Numbered from the stretch's first letter, positions 52,381 through 61,408 are shown. The stretch: DNA of 64,000 nt from Alkaliphilus pronyensis (GCF_009017275.1 NZ_WBZC01000002.1:1-64000), one strand, 5' to 3'. The notes: a model not told the origin generated them from the letters alone. Translations and numbers: made by a program.

Positions 52381-53457
52381 CTAGCCAATACGACCTATTT
52401 CATTAGTTGCCTTTTTTAGTATTTCATCATATGAACTAATAACCTTTTGATTAGATTCATATGCTCTGTAAGTATTTATCATTTCAATCATTTCTCTAAT
52501 TGGATCTATGTTGGAGGCTTCTAAAAAGCCCTGTAGTACTTCACCAGTAAACTCTCTTTCTTCTATTTCAGTACCTTCTTCTGGATAATAAAATCCTAAG
52601 CCATGCTTTCTTAGGCTTTTGGTGTTTTCAATATCTATTATTTCTATTTGGTCAACAACTTCATTATTTACTATAATTTCACCTTTTTCAGTTAACTGAA
52701 AGTCTTGCCCATCAGCAAGTATAGAACCCCATTGACCAGCTAGAAAATATCCTTCTGGGGTAATTATTTCTCCATTATCATTAAGAGTAAAGCTACCACT
52801 TCTTGTAAACATTTCTCCATCAGGAGTAAAAACCTTAAAAAAGCCTGTCCCCTTAAGGGCTATATCCAAGTTGTTACCTGTTTCTTGCAGGGTTCCTTGA
52901 CTAAAATTAACTTCTATATGGTTTAGTCTTAGGCCTCCGTTAATAGTGCCTATAGTGTTATTATAGCCTCTGTTTATTATGCTTCCTACAGATTGTCCGT
53001 TTACAACTACTTGTCCGTTTTCTGTTATCTGGAAGGGGTCTTCCCCCACGAAGATTTGTTGTCCAGCTGAATTTAGTACCAAATTCCCATTTGATGTATC
53101 AATATTTCCATTCGGGTCTAAGCTGAAGGTCCTTAAATATCCGCTTTTATCAACGGCTAATCTAATTTCACTGTTATAACTATTTCCTAATTCTGTTTTT
53201 ACTGTGAAATAACCACTTTCAGTTTTTAACTGGTATCCATCCCCCTGCTGCTCTATAACCATAGGCTTATTAGTAAAGTGTTCTGGTGATATTTTCCCAT
53301 TTATTTTTTGAAGAAGAACATCAGGGAATGATTCGGTAATAACTACATCCTTCTTATAGGAAGTAGTATTAACATTAGCCATATTGTTTGCCGTTACATC
53401 CATCTTCTTTTCTGTAGTTTGCATTGCAGAAACAGCAGTATATAAACCTCTGAGCAT
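52381..53457 (-). CDS. flgF: Flagellar rod protein FlgF-like (FlhO type)
   Basis: 358 residues, longer than typical FlgF (about 250) because of an extra middle portion (MVIEQQGDGYQLKTESGYFT, GNLVLNSAGQQIFVGEDPF). N-terminal LRGLYTAVSAMQTTEKKMDV with NNMANVNTTSYKKDV, central NLDIALKGTGFFKVFTPDGE, and C-terminal LEASNIDPIREMIEMINTYR are rod/hook family signatures. First gene of the operon behind a near-perfect sigma-D promoter. Choice between FlgF and a second FlgG is by order. Confidence 0.9.
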   Translation of the reverse strand: MLRGLYTAVSAMQTTEKKMDVTANNMANVNTTSYKKDVVITESFPDVLLQKINGKISPEHFTNKPMVIEQQGDGYQLKTESGYFTVKTELGNSYNSEIRLAVDKSGYLRTFSLDPNGNIDTSNGNLVLNSAGQQIFVGEDPFQITENGQVVVNGQSVGSIINRGYNNTIGTINGGLRLNHIEVNFSQGTLQETGNNLDIALKGTGFFKVFTPDGEMFTRSGSFTLNDNGEIITPEGYFLAGQWGSILADGQDFQLTEKGEIIVNNEVVDQIEIIDIENTKSLRKHGLGFYYPEEGTEIEEREFTGEVLQGFLEASNIDPIREMIEMINTYRAYESNQKVISSYDEILKKATNEIGRIG

Positions 53458-53507
53458 TAAACCACCTCATAATTATTATTTATAGAAATAATTCCTACAC
53501 TTATATT

Positions 53508-53534
53508 TTATCGGCATTTAGTTTATTTTACTTA
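53508..53534 (-). promoter_or_regulatory. Sigma-D promoter of flgF-flgG-flgJ
   Basis: On the minus strand TAAG (53531-53534), 15 bases, then GCCGATAA (53508-53515). Same half-sites as the flgM promoter. About 50 bases before the flgF start. Confidence 0.85.
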
Positions 53535-53565
53535 AGTCCTTTTATTATATTATATAGGTAGTCAT

Positions 53566-53688
53566 ATAAAGAAAACTTAGCTCAGATTGAGTTTTAACTC
53601 CACCTAAGCTCTAGCTGTACTTATTTGTAGCTTGACGGTACTTATCTCTGGCTTAAGGAAAGGGAATATTAGTAACACCACTGATACG
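53566..53688 (-). repeat. Dispersed structured repeat, copy 4
   Basis: The only copy on the minus strand. It keeps GTTACTAA, CTTAAG, GAGATAAGTACCGTCAAGCTA and the terminal hairpin, now with arms GCTTAGGTGGAGT/ACTCAATCTGAGC, then CTAAGTTTTCTTTAT. The change of GTTCAG/CTGAAC to GCTTAG/CTGAGC preserves pairing. It lies between mbl and the sigma-D promoter of flgF. Confidence 0.75.
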
Positions 53689-53719
53689 AATTAATTGGTT
53701 ATAGGTTAGCAAAGAGCTT

Positions 53720-54745
53720 TTACCTATATCTTGGTTTAGAGTATTGATTGTTCTGCTCTAAAATATGTATAGAGTCTAAGGCTTTACCAGTACCCTTAGC
53801 TACACAAGAAATAGCATCCTCTGCTATGAATACATTGATTCCTGTACGCTTCTCAATTAATTTATCTAAGCCCCATAATAAGGCCCCTCCTCCAGTCATT
53901 ACAATTCCTTGGTTTGATATGTCGGATGCTAATTCTGGAGGTGTACGTTCTAATACACTATGGACAGCATCAGCAATTGAAGTAACAGTTTCATCTAAAG
54001 CCTCCGTCATTTCACTACTGGATATTTTTATATTCACAGGTAATCCCGATACTAGATTTCTTCCTCTAACATCCATAAATACTTCCTTTTCTCTAAAGGA
54101 GGCTGTCCCTATATTAATCTTCATTTCTTCAGCAGTTCTTTCACCGATCATTATATTATGCTTTTTCCTCATATACCTTATTATAGACTCATCAAACTTA
54201 TCTCCAGCTACTTTAATTGAGGTGCTAACAACGATTCCGCCTAAGGATATTACTGCAATATCTGAAGTTCCTCCACCTATATCCACCACCATATGCCCAT
54301 TTGGCTTAGATATATCTAAGCCAGCACCTATGGCTGCTGCTATTGGCTCTTCAATTAAATAAGTCATTCTTGCACCTGCTTCATTTGTAGCATCAATTAC
54401 AGCCCTCTTTTCTACCTCCGTAACGCCACTTGGTACACATACAATTATTTTAGGCTTAAATAGGAATCTTCTTCCTGTTGTTTTTTGAATAAAATATTTT
54501 AACATTTTTTCAGTCATTTCATAATCAGAAATAACTCCATCCTTTAATGGACGAATAGCAACTATGTTTCCTGGCGTTCTTCCAAGCATCCTTCTAGCCT
54601 CTTGTCCAACTGCTAAAATATTGTTAGTATTCTTATCAATTGCAACTACAGAGGGCTCCTGTAAAACAATACCTTTTCCCTTTGCAAAAACTAGCACGCT
54701 GGCGGTTCCCAAGTCAATTCCAATATCAGTTCCAAAGCCAAACAT
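53720..54745 (-). CDS. mbl: MreB-family cell-shape actin (Mbl)
   Basis: 341 residues, MreB/Mbl length. Actin-fold ATP motifs GFGTDIGIDLGTASVLVFAK, VVDIGGGTSDIAVISLGGIV and GIVMTGGGALLWGLDKLI are intact. Directs lateral cell wall synthesis with MurJ, MurA and other envelope enzymes. Named Mbl because it lies right after spoIIID and before flgF/flgG, as in B. subtilis; sequence alone gives MreB family. Confidence 0.94.
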   Translation of the reverse strand: MFGFGTDIGIDLGTASVLVFAKGKGIVLQEPSVVAIDKNTNNILAVGQEARRMLGRTPGNIVAIRPLKDGVISDYEMTEKMLKYFIQKTTGRRFLFKPKIIVCVPSGVTEVEKRAVIDATNEAGARMTYLIEEPIAAAIGAGLDISKPNGHMVVDIGGGTSDIAVISLGGIVVSTSIKVAGDKFDESIIRYMRKKHNIMIGERTAEEMKINIGTASFREKEVFMDVRGRNLVSGLPVNIKISSSEMTEALDETVTSIADAVHSVLERTPPELASDISNQGIVMTGGGALLWGLDKLIEKRTGINVFIAEDAISCVAKGTGKALDSIHILEQNNQYSKPRYR

Positions 54746-54946
54746 TTTATTCCCCCTCTTCCAACTTTCGTTAGTTTAAATTTATATATAACATAAAAGG
54801 TTCAAATATAAAACAGCTTTTAAGCATCACCATATACTTTCTATACGTTCATTAAAATTCCTTTTATTTTTTCATTTTTTATCTTTTTTTTTCAGCAATT
54901 TACATATAAATCTCATAAGATGTTTACATTGAGCCCTTCTATATAA
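54746..54946. other. Gene-free spacer before mbl
   Basis: AT-rich leader between the spoIIID terminator and mbl, with a good AGAGGGGG ribosome binding site at its end. It likely carries the mbl promoter; no clear consensus pair, repeat or reading frame stands out. Confidence 0.45.
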
Positions 54947-54982
54947 TAGTAAAAAGACTCTCCTGCTAATGGAAAGTCTTTT
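54947..54982 (-). terminator. Terminator after spoIIID
   Basis: 8-bp stem AAAAGACT/AGTCTTTT (54952-54982) with a 15-base loop, followed on the minus strand by TTTTTACTATT. It ends about 40 bases past the spoIIID stop codon. Confidence 0.7.
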
Positions 54983-55021
54983 ATGAGGGGTTATTTATGG
55001 TTATAATTTTTAGCAATCGAA

Positions 55022-55276
55022 TTATGTCCCCATTGTCTTATACTTCATTTTTGTTGCTCTTCCACCTCTTATATGTCTTTCGGCTTTATTCACATCAAGT
55101 ATAGTTTTAACTTGATTTGCCACTAGAGGGTTTATCTTTGGAAGTCTTTCTGTAACATCTTTATGTACTGTACTTTTACTTACTCCAAATATACGAGCAG
55201 TTTGTCTTACGGTTGCTCCTTCCTTTAAAATATAGTTTGCTATTTCCATGACTCGCTTCTCTATGTAGTCCTTCAA
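55022..55276 (-). CDS. spoIIID: Sporulation regulator SpoIIID
   Basis: 84 residues, standard length. KDYIEKRVMEIANYILKEGA, TVRQTARIFGVSKSTVHKDV (helix-turn-helix) and RLPKINPLVANQVKTIL match throughout, with the basic C-terminal RHIRGGRATKMKYK. It acts in the mother cell to switch sigma-E genes on or off. It is separated from mbl by a terminator but keeps the B. subtilis gene order. Confidence 0.98.
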   Translation of the reverse strand: MKDYIEKRVMEIANYILKEGATVRQTARIFGVSKSTVHKDVTERLPKINPLVANQVKTILDVNKAERHIRGGRATKMKYKTMGT

Positions 55277-55456
55277 TATAGTAACCCCCCTCTATCATAG
55301 TGTCTTAGTCTATAATATGAAGAGGAGATTGAATTTAGAATAAATTCTTTATTTATCTTAATTTTCTAGGTAATAACATAATGTATATAATTAGTATTTA
55401 GTATTGTGTATGTTATAATATTTATAAATCAATTTTTAATGTAAAGGGGAATCGCT

Positions 55457-55903
55457 ATGAATTTGAAAGCAAGGGACATTATGGTTAAAGAGGTAAAATC
55501 TATTAATGGTGATTGTAGTGTCTATAAGGCAGTAGAGCTATTGATTAATAGTAATATAAATTGTTTACCTGTATTAGATAGGGATAACTGTTTCATTGGA
55601 ATAGTTACAGAGACTGATTTATTATATGTTGATAAAAAATTAAATCCATCCTCCTTCTATGCCTACAGTGAAGCTAATATACCTATTAATAGGAGAATTT
55701 TAAAGGATAGCATTAATGAGCTTAAATCCCTAAAAATTAGCCAGATTATGACTACAGAGGTGGTTAGTGTAGATGAAGATGCTACTATAGAAGAGCTTAT
55801 CGATATTATAGTGAATAAGGGGATAAAAACAATTCCTGTTTTAAAGAATAATAGGCTTATAGGTATTGTCACTAGAAAAAACATATTAAAATATTATTTA
55901 TAA
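55457..55903 (+). CDS. CBS-domain pair protein
   Basis: 148 residues with two CBS motifs: ARDIMVKEVKSINGDCSVYK to CFIGIVTETDLLY, and ISQIMTTEVVSVDEDATIEE to LIGIVTRKNILKYY. Such proteins sense adenine nucleotides or other ligands; no effector domain is attached. GGGGAATC precedes the ATG. Plus-strand gene between spoIIID and spoIIQ, ending at a shared terminator. Confidence 0.93.
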   Translation: MNLKARDIMVKEVKSINGDCSVYKAVELLINSNINCLPVLDRDNCFIGIVTETDLLYVDKKLNPSSFYAYSEANIPINRRILKDSINELKSLKISQIMTTEVVSVDEDATIEELIDIIVNKGIKTIPVLKNNRLIGIVTRKNILKYYL

Positions 55904-55912
55904 TATAACTAT

Positions 55913-55946
55913 GCCCTAAGTTAATTAACACTTAGGGCTTACCTTA
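55913..55946. terminator. Terminator between the CBS gene and spoIIQ
   Basis: 8-bp stem GCCCTAAG/CTTAGGGC (55913-55938) with a 10-base loop between convergent genes. Only a weak T-run follows on either strand. Confidence 0.6.
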
Positions 55947-55959
55947 TATATTATGTATA

Positions 55960-56793
55960 TTAATTTCCTGACTTGGGCAGATATATTTCTGGATCAACAT
56001 TAACTCCATTATCTATTACCTGAAAGTGTAATAATGGTCCTTCAATAGTTTTTGTTGATGCTGTTTTACCAACACCACTAATGATTTGTCCTTTTTCTAC
56101 AATTTCTCCTACCTCTACCAATGCATCTGTAGATAGATTGCTATACTTAGTTAATAGCTCTCCATCATGCTGGAGGGTTATAGTAATTCCCATGATAGTA
56201 TCATTTAATATCTCAAGAACCTCTCCATCTAGTACTGCTCTTACAGGCGCTCCTTCTTCTGCGTGAATATCTAATCCTTTATGTGTACTCCATTGTTCTA
56301 GGGTCTGATGAAATACTAGTTTATCACTTGCAAAAGGTAAACCCCTTCTACCAATAACAGGCATGAGCATATTATTCCTTAATTCACTTGAAACAGCCAT
56401 TACTTCTTCAAATCCGTCATTATCAACATTTTCCTGTTGATTTTCCTCTAGTTCCGCTTGTGTTGCAGGGGAGCTTTGGATACCATCAGCAGAGGCTGTC
56501 TGTTGACCTTCTTCTTCAGTATTCTCCTCTGGATTTAAATCCATAGTGTCTTCACTTGATTCCTCTATAGCAGATTCACCTTCATCAACTAAAGTAATGT
56601 CTGGGTCCTCTTCTAATCTAGGAGGCTCCTCAGTCAACATATAATCTGGGTCTTGATTTGAAACCCAAATTCCTGTTACTGCAACAATGCAAACACATAA
56701 AAATAGAATAATGTAAAAGCCTTCTTTGTCTAGAATATTGTATAAGGATCTTTTTGGTTTTTTATTATCGTTATTGTGGTTTTTATCTGACAT
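55960..56793 (-). CDS. spoIIQ: SpoIIQ-like M23/LytM-domain protein
   Basis: 277 residues. Basic cytoplasmic N-terminus, one membrane helix (GFYIILFLCVCIVAVTGIWV), an acidic linker of about 90 residues, and a C-terminal LytM domain. The zinc ligands H and D of HKGLDI and the last His of LLHFQV remain, but the catalytic positions are changed: the usual HxH reads LLH and the usual YxHL reads YSNL. It is thus probably an inactive peptidase fold used as a partner of SpoIIIAH in engulfment, as in B. subtilis. It lies in the spoIID-spoIIQ position; SpoIIQ is inferred from context plus architecture. Confidence 0.85.
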   Translation of the reverse strand: MSDKNHNNDNKKPKRSLYNILDKEGFYIILFLCVCIVAVTGIWVSNQDPDYMLTEEPPRLEEDPDITLVDEGESAIEESSEDTMDLNPEENTEEEGQQTASADGIQSSPATQAELEENQQENVDNDGFEEVMAVSSELRNNMLMPVIGRRGLPFASDKLVFHQTLEQWSTHKGLDIHAEEGAPVRAVLDGEVLEILNDTIMGITITLQHDGELLTKYSNLSTDALVEVGEIVEKGQIISGVGKTASTKTIEGPLLHFQVIDNGVNVDPEIYLPKSGN

Positions 56794-56989
56794 TTAACCC
56801 ACCTCCATTTGATAGTATCTCCAGTTTCTCCACATTCATACAAACATACACAATAAATGTTTAGTATTGAGAAATCAATTATTTAATACTTATGGGGTTT
56901 GTTATGTCAGCCAGTATTATTGCTATTAATTTTTATAACTACAATGTTTTATGTCTGTCTTTTATGTTTTAAGGCTTTAATCTTTTTGA
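56794..56989. other. Leader region of spoIIQ
   Basis: Gene-free AT-rich sequence between the repeat tract and spoIIQ. GGAGGTGGG ends 6 bases before the ATG. A promoter read by sigma-F would be expected by analogy, but I cannot point to a convincing match. Confidence 0.4.
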
Positions 56990-57212
56990 TTCAACATTCA
57001 ACATTTAACATTCAACATTTCTTTTTTTGTGTTTTTAATTATCCATTTTCAATTTTCCACTTTCAATTTTGTATTATCTTTTCACTTTTAACTCTTAATT
57101 ATTAAGTCTTAACTCTTAATTCTTAACTCTTAACTCTTAATTCTTAACTCTTAACTCTTAACTCTTAACTCTTAACTCTTAATTCTTAAGTCTTAACTCT
57201 TAACTCTTAATT
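56990..57212. repeat. Long AACTCTT heptamer array after spoIID
   Basis: CATTCAACATTTAACATTC at 56992, TTTTCAATTTTCCACTTTC, then about 17 tandem AACTCTT/AATTCTT/AAGTCTT units from 57080 to the spoIID stop codon at 57213. It is the longest heptamer array in the window. Unit variants are single-base changes, and no gene is present. Confidence 0.9.
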
Positions 57213-58217
57213 TTAATGATAGCTTTTGATTTTACTTAATTGGGTTCCTTGATAGTAATGCTGAAGAATATCTTGGTAGGATTCTCCCTTTTCTGCCATA
57301 CCATTTGCACCCCATTGACTCATTCCTACCCCGTGGCCATAGCCTCTTGTTGTAAACTCTATATTATCTCCGCTTGCTTTTATAGTGAAATCAGCTGATT
57401 TTAACTTAAATAATTCTCTTATTTCTCTACCTGTAAACTCTTCATTACCAATTGTCATTCTTTTTATGCTTCCACCACTTGATCTATCATGTATAGCTAT
57501 TTGTCCCTCTATATTTTTTGCTGTCAGTTTAATGCTTTTCCTATATACCTTCAATTGATTAACAAAATCATTAACTGGTACTACTTTTTTGTCAACAAGT
57601 ACTGGTGACCTTTCTTCATATGGACTGGATACACTTCTCAAGTAAGGTACAGCTCTTAAAAACACATCCTCTGAGTTTTCTGTTCTACCTCCACTTGTTG
57701 AATGATATAAGGGTTCAATTGGCTGCATATCATAGGTTATTATTACTCCCTTTGTAGATTCTACTGCTTCTTCTAATTTTGACCAATACTTATACATCCA
57801 TAGCCTTCCATGTCTTTCTCTAAGCTGATCTGTTGAGAGCCACTCCTGACAATGGGCATGATTAGTACAAAGTGGAGCACTGGGATGCTGTGTATTTCCA
57901 TTACTTTTAAAAATTTGTATTTTCCAAATAGCATATGTTCTTGCAGCAACAGCTTGCGCCTTTAGTGCCTCTAGTTCAAATGAAGCAGGCATCTCAGCTG
58001 CTATTACATTTAAAATATAATCTTCAAGCTGAAGCTCCATGTTTCTTTTTTCTATATGATTATATACTTTTATAGTTAAGTCGGATTCAACAGTTTCAGC
58101 CTCTTTATTGGATTTACTTATAATTGGAATGTTAATATCACAGCTAGTAATTATTAATATTGGTATAACTAGTGTAGAAATAATTAATGTTATAATACCA
58201 AAAAAAATACCCTTCAT
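57213..58217 (-). CDS. spoIID: Stage II sporulation protein D
   Basis: 334 residues. N-terminal membrane anchor (IFFGIITLIISTLVIPILII), then the SpoIID lytic transglycosylase domain: MELQLEDYILNVIAAEMPAS, EALKAQAVAARTYAIW (with the catalytic Glu region), IEPLYHSTSGGRTENSEDVF and RGYGHGVGMSQWGANGMAEK. It thins septal peptidoglycan during engulfment together with SpoIIM/SpoIIP. It follows murA by 85 bases, as in B. subtilis. Confidence 0.95.
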   Translation of the reverse strand: MKGIFFGIITLIISTLVIPILIITSCDINIPIISKSNKEAETVESDLTIKVYNHIEKRNMELQLEDYILNVIAAEMPASFELEALKAQAVAARTYAIWKIQIFKSNGNTQHPSAPLCTNHAHCQEWLSTDQLRERHGRLWMYKYWSKLEEAVESTKGVIITYDMQPIEPLYHSTSGGRTENSEDVFLRAVPYLRSVSSPYEERSPVLVDKKVVPVNDFVNQLKVYRKSIKLTAKNIEGQIAIHDRSSGGSIKRMTIGNEEFTGREIRELFKLKSADFTIKASGDNIEFTTRGYGHGVGMSQWGANGMAEKGESYQDILQHYYQGTQLSKIKSYH

Positions 58218-58302
58218 TAGTCAAAACTCCTTATTCAAAAATTATAATAAGGTATATGATTAATGAAGGTGGTTTAGAACAAAAGAGAAAATGAATAAAT
58301 TA

Positions 58303-59565
58303 TTACTGTTCACCATCTATTCTATAAATGCTGGCTCCTAATGATTTTAACTTTTCTTCGATATTTACATAGCCTCTATCTATATGTTCAGTATTGCTAA
58401 TTTCAGTAACCCCCTCTGCCACTAATCCAGCTAGTATTAATGCTGCACCTGCCCTCAGGTCCGTTGCTTTAACTGGTGCACCCAGCAAATGCTTTTTTCC
58501 CTCTACCACTGCACTTCTGCCTTCTATCTTTATTCTAGCACCCATTCTTTCTAATTCACTTACATGCATAAAACGATTCTCAAAGACAGTCTCAATTACA
58601 ACTCCAGTTCCTTCAGCAACACATAATAAAGCCATGAATTGAGCCTGCATATCTGTAGGGAATCCAGGATATGGAAGTGTTTTAATGTCAATAGCCTTAG
58701 GTCTGTTTTTAGCAATAACTCTAACTCCATTACCCTCCTCAATTACATCCACATTACATTCCTTTAGCTTAGCTATTGTAGGCTTTAGGTGGTCTGTAAC
58801 AACATTATCAATCAAGACATTTCCTCCAGTAATTGCAGCAGCCACCATATAAGTTCCTGCTTCAATCCTATCTGGTATTACTGTATGGGTAGCACCCCCT
58901 AATTGCTTTACTCCACTGATTTTTATAGTGTCTGTACCAGCACCCATCACTTGTCCACCCATTTTATTAATAAAATTGGCTAAGTCGGTAATTTCTGGCT
59001 CTTCAGCTGCATTTTCAATTATAGTTTGTCCTTCAGCAAGTGCTGCTGCCATCATAATATTTTCTGTAGCTCCAACACTAGGAAAATCTAAATATATTTT
59101 TCTACCCCTTAGTTTGTCTGCTTTTGCTTCTACAAATCCACACCCCAAGGTTATCTCAGCTCCTAATGCTTTAAAACCCTTTAAGTGCAGATCTATTGGT
59201 CTAGTACCTATTGCACAGCCACCAGGCATAGATATTCTTGCCTTTCCCATTCTAGCTAAAAGTGGTCCCATTACCAAGAATGAAGCTCTCATCTTTCTTA
59301 CTAACTCATAAGGTGCTTCATAATTATCAATTGCTGATGAGTTAACTTGTATTTTATCCCTTTCTATCCTTTTAATATCAGCGCCTAAGCAGGATAGTAC
59401 TTCGCATATTACGTCAACATCATTTAAAGCTGGCACGTCCTCTAATATACATTTGTCAGTTGATAATAGGCTGGCAGCTAAAATTGGTAAAACTGAATTT
59501 TTTGCCCCACTAACCCTTACAGTTCCCTCCAATGGTTTGCTTTTTTTTACTATTATTTTACCCAA
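58303..59565 (-). CDS. murA: UDP-GlcNAc 1-carboxyvinyltransferase MurA
   Basis: 420 residues. [20 protein letters not shown] holds the catalytic Lys-Asn, [20 protein letters not shown] the Cys that fosfomycin attacks, and [20 protein letters not shown] the Asp. All are intact, so fosfomycin sensitivity of this copy is expected. It makes the first committed step of peptidoglycan synthesis in the cytoplasm. Order ywmB-murA-spoIID matches B. subtilis. Confidence 0.97.
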   Translation of the reverse strand: MGKIIVKKSKPLEGTVRVSGAKNSVLPILAASLLSTDKCILEDVPALNDVDVICEVLSCLGADIKRIERDKIQVNSSAIDNYEAPYELVRKMRASFLVMGPLLARMGKARISMPGGCAIGTRPIDLHLKGFKALGAEITLGCGFVEAKADKLRGRKIYLDFPSVGATENIMMAAALAEGQTIIENAAEEPEITDLANFINKMGGQVMGAGTDTIKISGVKQLGGATHTVIPDRIEAGTYMVAAAITGGNVLIDNVVTDHLKPTIAKLKECNVDVIEEGNGVRVIAKNRPKAIDIKTLPYPGFPTDMQAQFMALLCVAEGTGVVIETVFENRFMHVSELERMGARIKIEGRSAVVEGKKHLLGAPVKATDLRAGAALILAGLVAEGVTEISNTEHIDRGYVNIEEKLKSLGASIYRIDGEQ

Positions 59566-59621
59566 GTCTTGTTCCTCTCCTTTTGCTGTTTGAAATCTGC
59601 GTTATCAAAATGTATTATCCG

Positions 59622-60455
59622 TTAATAAGTGCTAACTATTAAAGGTGTTGCAATCCATAAATAGGTTTTATCTTCGTATTCATTATATCTTGTTGCTAAC
59701 TGCAGATTTACTTTTTTATTTTGATATGATATAGCCTTAGTAAGCATAGGACTATATAGGGTGGTACTATTATATGAAATATCAGAAACATTTTCTATTT
59801 TTTTAGCATTAAGAAAGCTTCCTATGTCGTCAAGAATTACGCTGGAGTTTTCAAAGAATTTTTTTCCTAAGTAGCAACCCACTATGGACATTGTATTTTC
59901 AATATCGTCTCCATATTTACTTAATACTTCATTTGATATATTATTAGTTTCCACTATATCTTTATATCCTTTATTGTGAACTATGTCAATAATAATATAC
60001 GATTCTTTTATACTGCTGGTATCAACGCTATATAGTATAATTGTAGTAGCTTTGCCTATGTCATCAATAGCTGTTGCCGTAATTTGGTTGTAACCAATTT
60101 CTGAGTTTACTCTAACAATTATGGTATTATCATCATATTTTTGAAGTGTTTCATAATCAAGTGGTTCATAATACCCTTGGTTGTCAATAATATGCTGTTG
60201 GCCCTCTATTTTTAAGGCTTTAAGTATTGAAGCTAGTACATGGTTCATTTCAGCTAATGTAAAAAATTCATCAGATAAATGTAAAGTATTATTGCTGTTT
60301 ACTTCTACTAATTGTGCTTTACTTACTTTAAATGCCTCTATTAACAAGCTGTCATCTGAATTATTGCTGTATTCTTCTTGAAAAATAGAAGCAGCTGGAG
60401 CATAAATAAAAAAAAGTGAAATTAGTAATATTAGTGCCAATATTAGTTTCCTCAT
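59622..60455 (-). CDS. YwmB family secreted protein
   Basis: 277 residues. Signal peptide RKLILALILLISLFFIYAPA, then the two-part YwmB/TATA-box-like fold: LIEAFKVSKAQLVEVNSNNT, ASILKALKIEGQQHIIDNQG, and C-terminal ENVSDISYNSTTLYSPMLTK with NLQLATRYNEYEDKTYLWIA. Function unknown; consistently next to murA and spoIID in spore formers. Here it is 56 bases before murA. A long structured element lies just upstream (60484-60564). Confidence 0.85.
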   Translation of the reverse strand: MRKLILALILLISLFFIYAPAASIFQEEYSNNSDDSLLIEAFKVSKAQLVEVNSNNTLHLSDEFFTLAEMNHVLASILKALKIEGQQHIIDNQGYYEPLDYETLQKYDDNTIIVRVNSEIGYNQITATAIDDIGKATTIILYSVDTSSIKESYIIIDIVHNKGYKDIVETNNISNEVLSKYGDDIENTMSIVGCYLGKKFFENSSVILDDIGSFLNAKKIENVSDISYNSTTLYSPMLTKAISYQNKKVNLQLATRYNEYEDKTYLWIATPLIVSTY

Positions 60456-60483
60456 AAAAATGCCTCCTAACCATTAAATAGTA

Positions 60484-60564
60484 AAAGAGAAGAGAACTAA
60501 AGAATATACCTGATGTTAAAGGGGGACAAAAAACATCTTAGTTAAAACTAGCTCTCTTCTCTTT
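60484..60564 (-). promoter_or_regulatory. Long structured element upstream of ywmB
   Basis: A 16-bp outer stem (AAAGAGAAGAGAGCTA on the minus strand with TAGTTCTCTTCTCTTT) pairs fully in minus-strand RNA with one G-U pair, but has an A-C mismatch in plus-strand RNA. Inside is a GATGTT/AACATC stem around TTTTGTCCCCCTTT. TTTTACT follows. It may be a terminator of the YueI-like gene or an attenuator for ywmB-murA. Confidence 0.6.
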
Positions 60565-60633
60565 CTATTTTGATTATTGACATGAGATTTTTTAGTTATA
60601 CATACATTAAAAAATTAAATAAATTTTCAGTCC

Positions 60634-61185
60634 CTACATTAACGGACCATCATCTTTTTCTGTATGGCAAGCACTACATTTTATACCTAATAACTTATCA
60701 ACAATACTTATTTTTTTAAAGCTTTTAGCATATTTTTTGCTTATACTTTCTATTTCCTTAAAGCAATCTTCGCATAGACCTTTATACTTTAAGTTTCTAA
60801 ACTTCTCAGGCAGCTTTACTATTGCTTGCTGAACATTTTTTCTGTTTACAGGGCTCCGACTGGCAACAACTATGCCCATAGCTTTAGCTGAATCTGTGTT
60901 TACTGTTTTATACTCTTTATTTTTCCTTTTAGCCAGCTGCATATACTTGCCCATTATCTCCATTGGTACCTTGTTATTAACAATAAGCATTTCAGCACAT
61001 GGATCTTCTAAGGCTTGTTCTGTGGAAAGTAGTCCCTCTAACAGCTTGGCATCTTCAACAGTAAGTCCCATGATTACACGTTCGCGAAACTCACCTAGCC
61101 ACTTGACTTTTTCTTCCCTCTTTATTTGGGGTGTACCATTTAGTGCAATTTCAACAGTTTTTCTAAGCTCATCCTTTTCTGACAT
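60634..61185 (-). CDS. YueI family protein (DUF1694) with zinc ribbon
   Basis: 183 residues. The N-terminal ~135 match the YueI family: EIALNGTPQIKREEKVKWLG, FRERVIMGLTVEDAKLLEGL, and VNRKNVQQAIVKLPEKFRNL. The C-terminus has CEDC and CSAC pairs that could bind zinc, an addition I do not recall for the short YueI proteins. Function unknown. Cytoplasmic; no signal or membrane segment. Confidence 0.8.
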   Translation of the reverse strand: MSEKDELRKTVEIALNGTPQIKREEKVKWLGEFRERVIMGLTVEDAKLLEGLLSTEQALEDPCAEMLIVNNKVPMEIMGKYMQLAKRKNKEYKTVNTDSAKAMGIVVASRSPVNRKNVQQAIVKLPEKFRNLKYKGLCEDCFKEIESISKKYAKSFKKISIVDKLLGIKCSACHTEKDDGPLM

Positions 61186-61222
61186 TTATCATCACCTCGA
61201 CATGTATCAATCTAATATTTAT

Positions 61223-61343
61223 ATCAGCGGCGTTACTAACACTTTCGCTTTTTAAGCGGGAGATAAGTGCCGCAAAGCTAGAAAGTTATCCGAACTAGAG
61301 TTCAGATGGAATAAAAACTACATCTAAACTAAGTTTTCTTTAT
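61223..61343 (+). repeat. Dispersed structured repeat, copy 3
   Basis: Best-folding copy: GCGGC pairs with GCCGC, CACTT with AAGTG, CGCTT with AAGCG in a nested stem, then AAAGCTAGAAAGT, GAACTAGAG, the terminal hairpin GTTCAGATGGA/TACATCTAAAC and CTAAGTTTTCTTTAT. It lies between the YueI-like gene (-) and the NusG-domain-II gene (+). Confidence 0.8.
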
Positions 61344-61408
61344 AATGCCCTAATAAATACTTTGTTATCAACTTTAATATAATTATAAAGTAAAAACATG
61401 TATTTGAT

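Noticed and set aside
53748-54362. Plus-strand 204-codon frame inside mbl
   Set aside because: It is a mirror frame of mbl, whose actin motifs are intact; composition is typical of antisense translation.
55300-55345. Sigma-E promoter of spoIIID
   Set aside because: A CATATTAT box is present on the minus strand, but no convincing -35 at proper spacing was found.
56990-57212. Heptamer array as a CRISPR
   Set aside because: Units are 7 bases long, directly tandem and without unique spacers; no cas genes are present.
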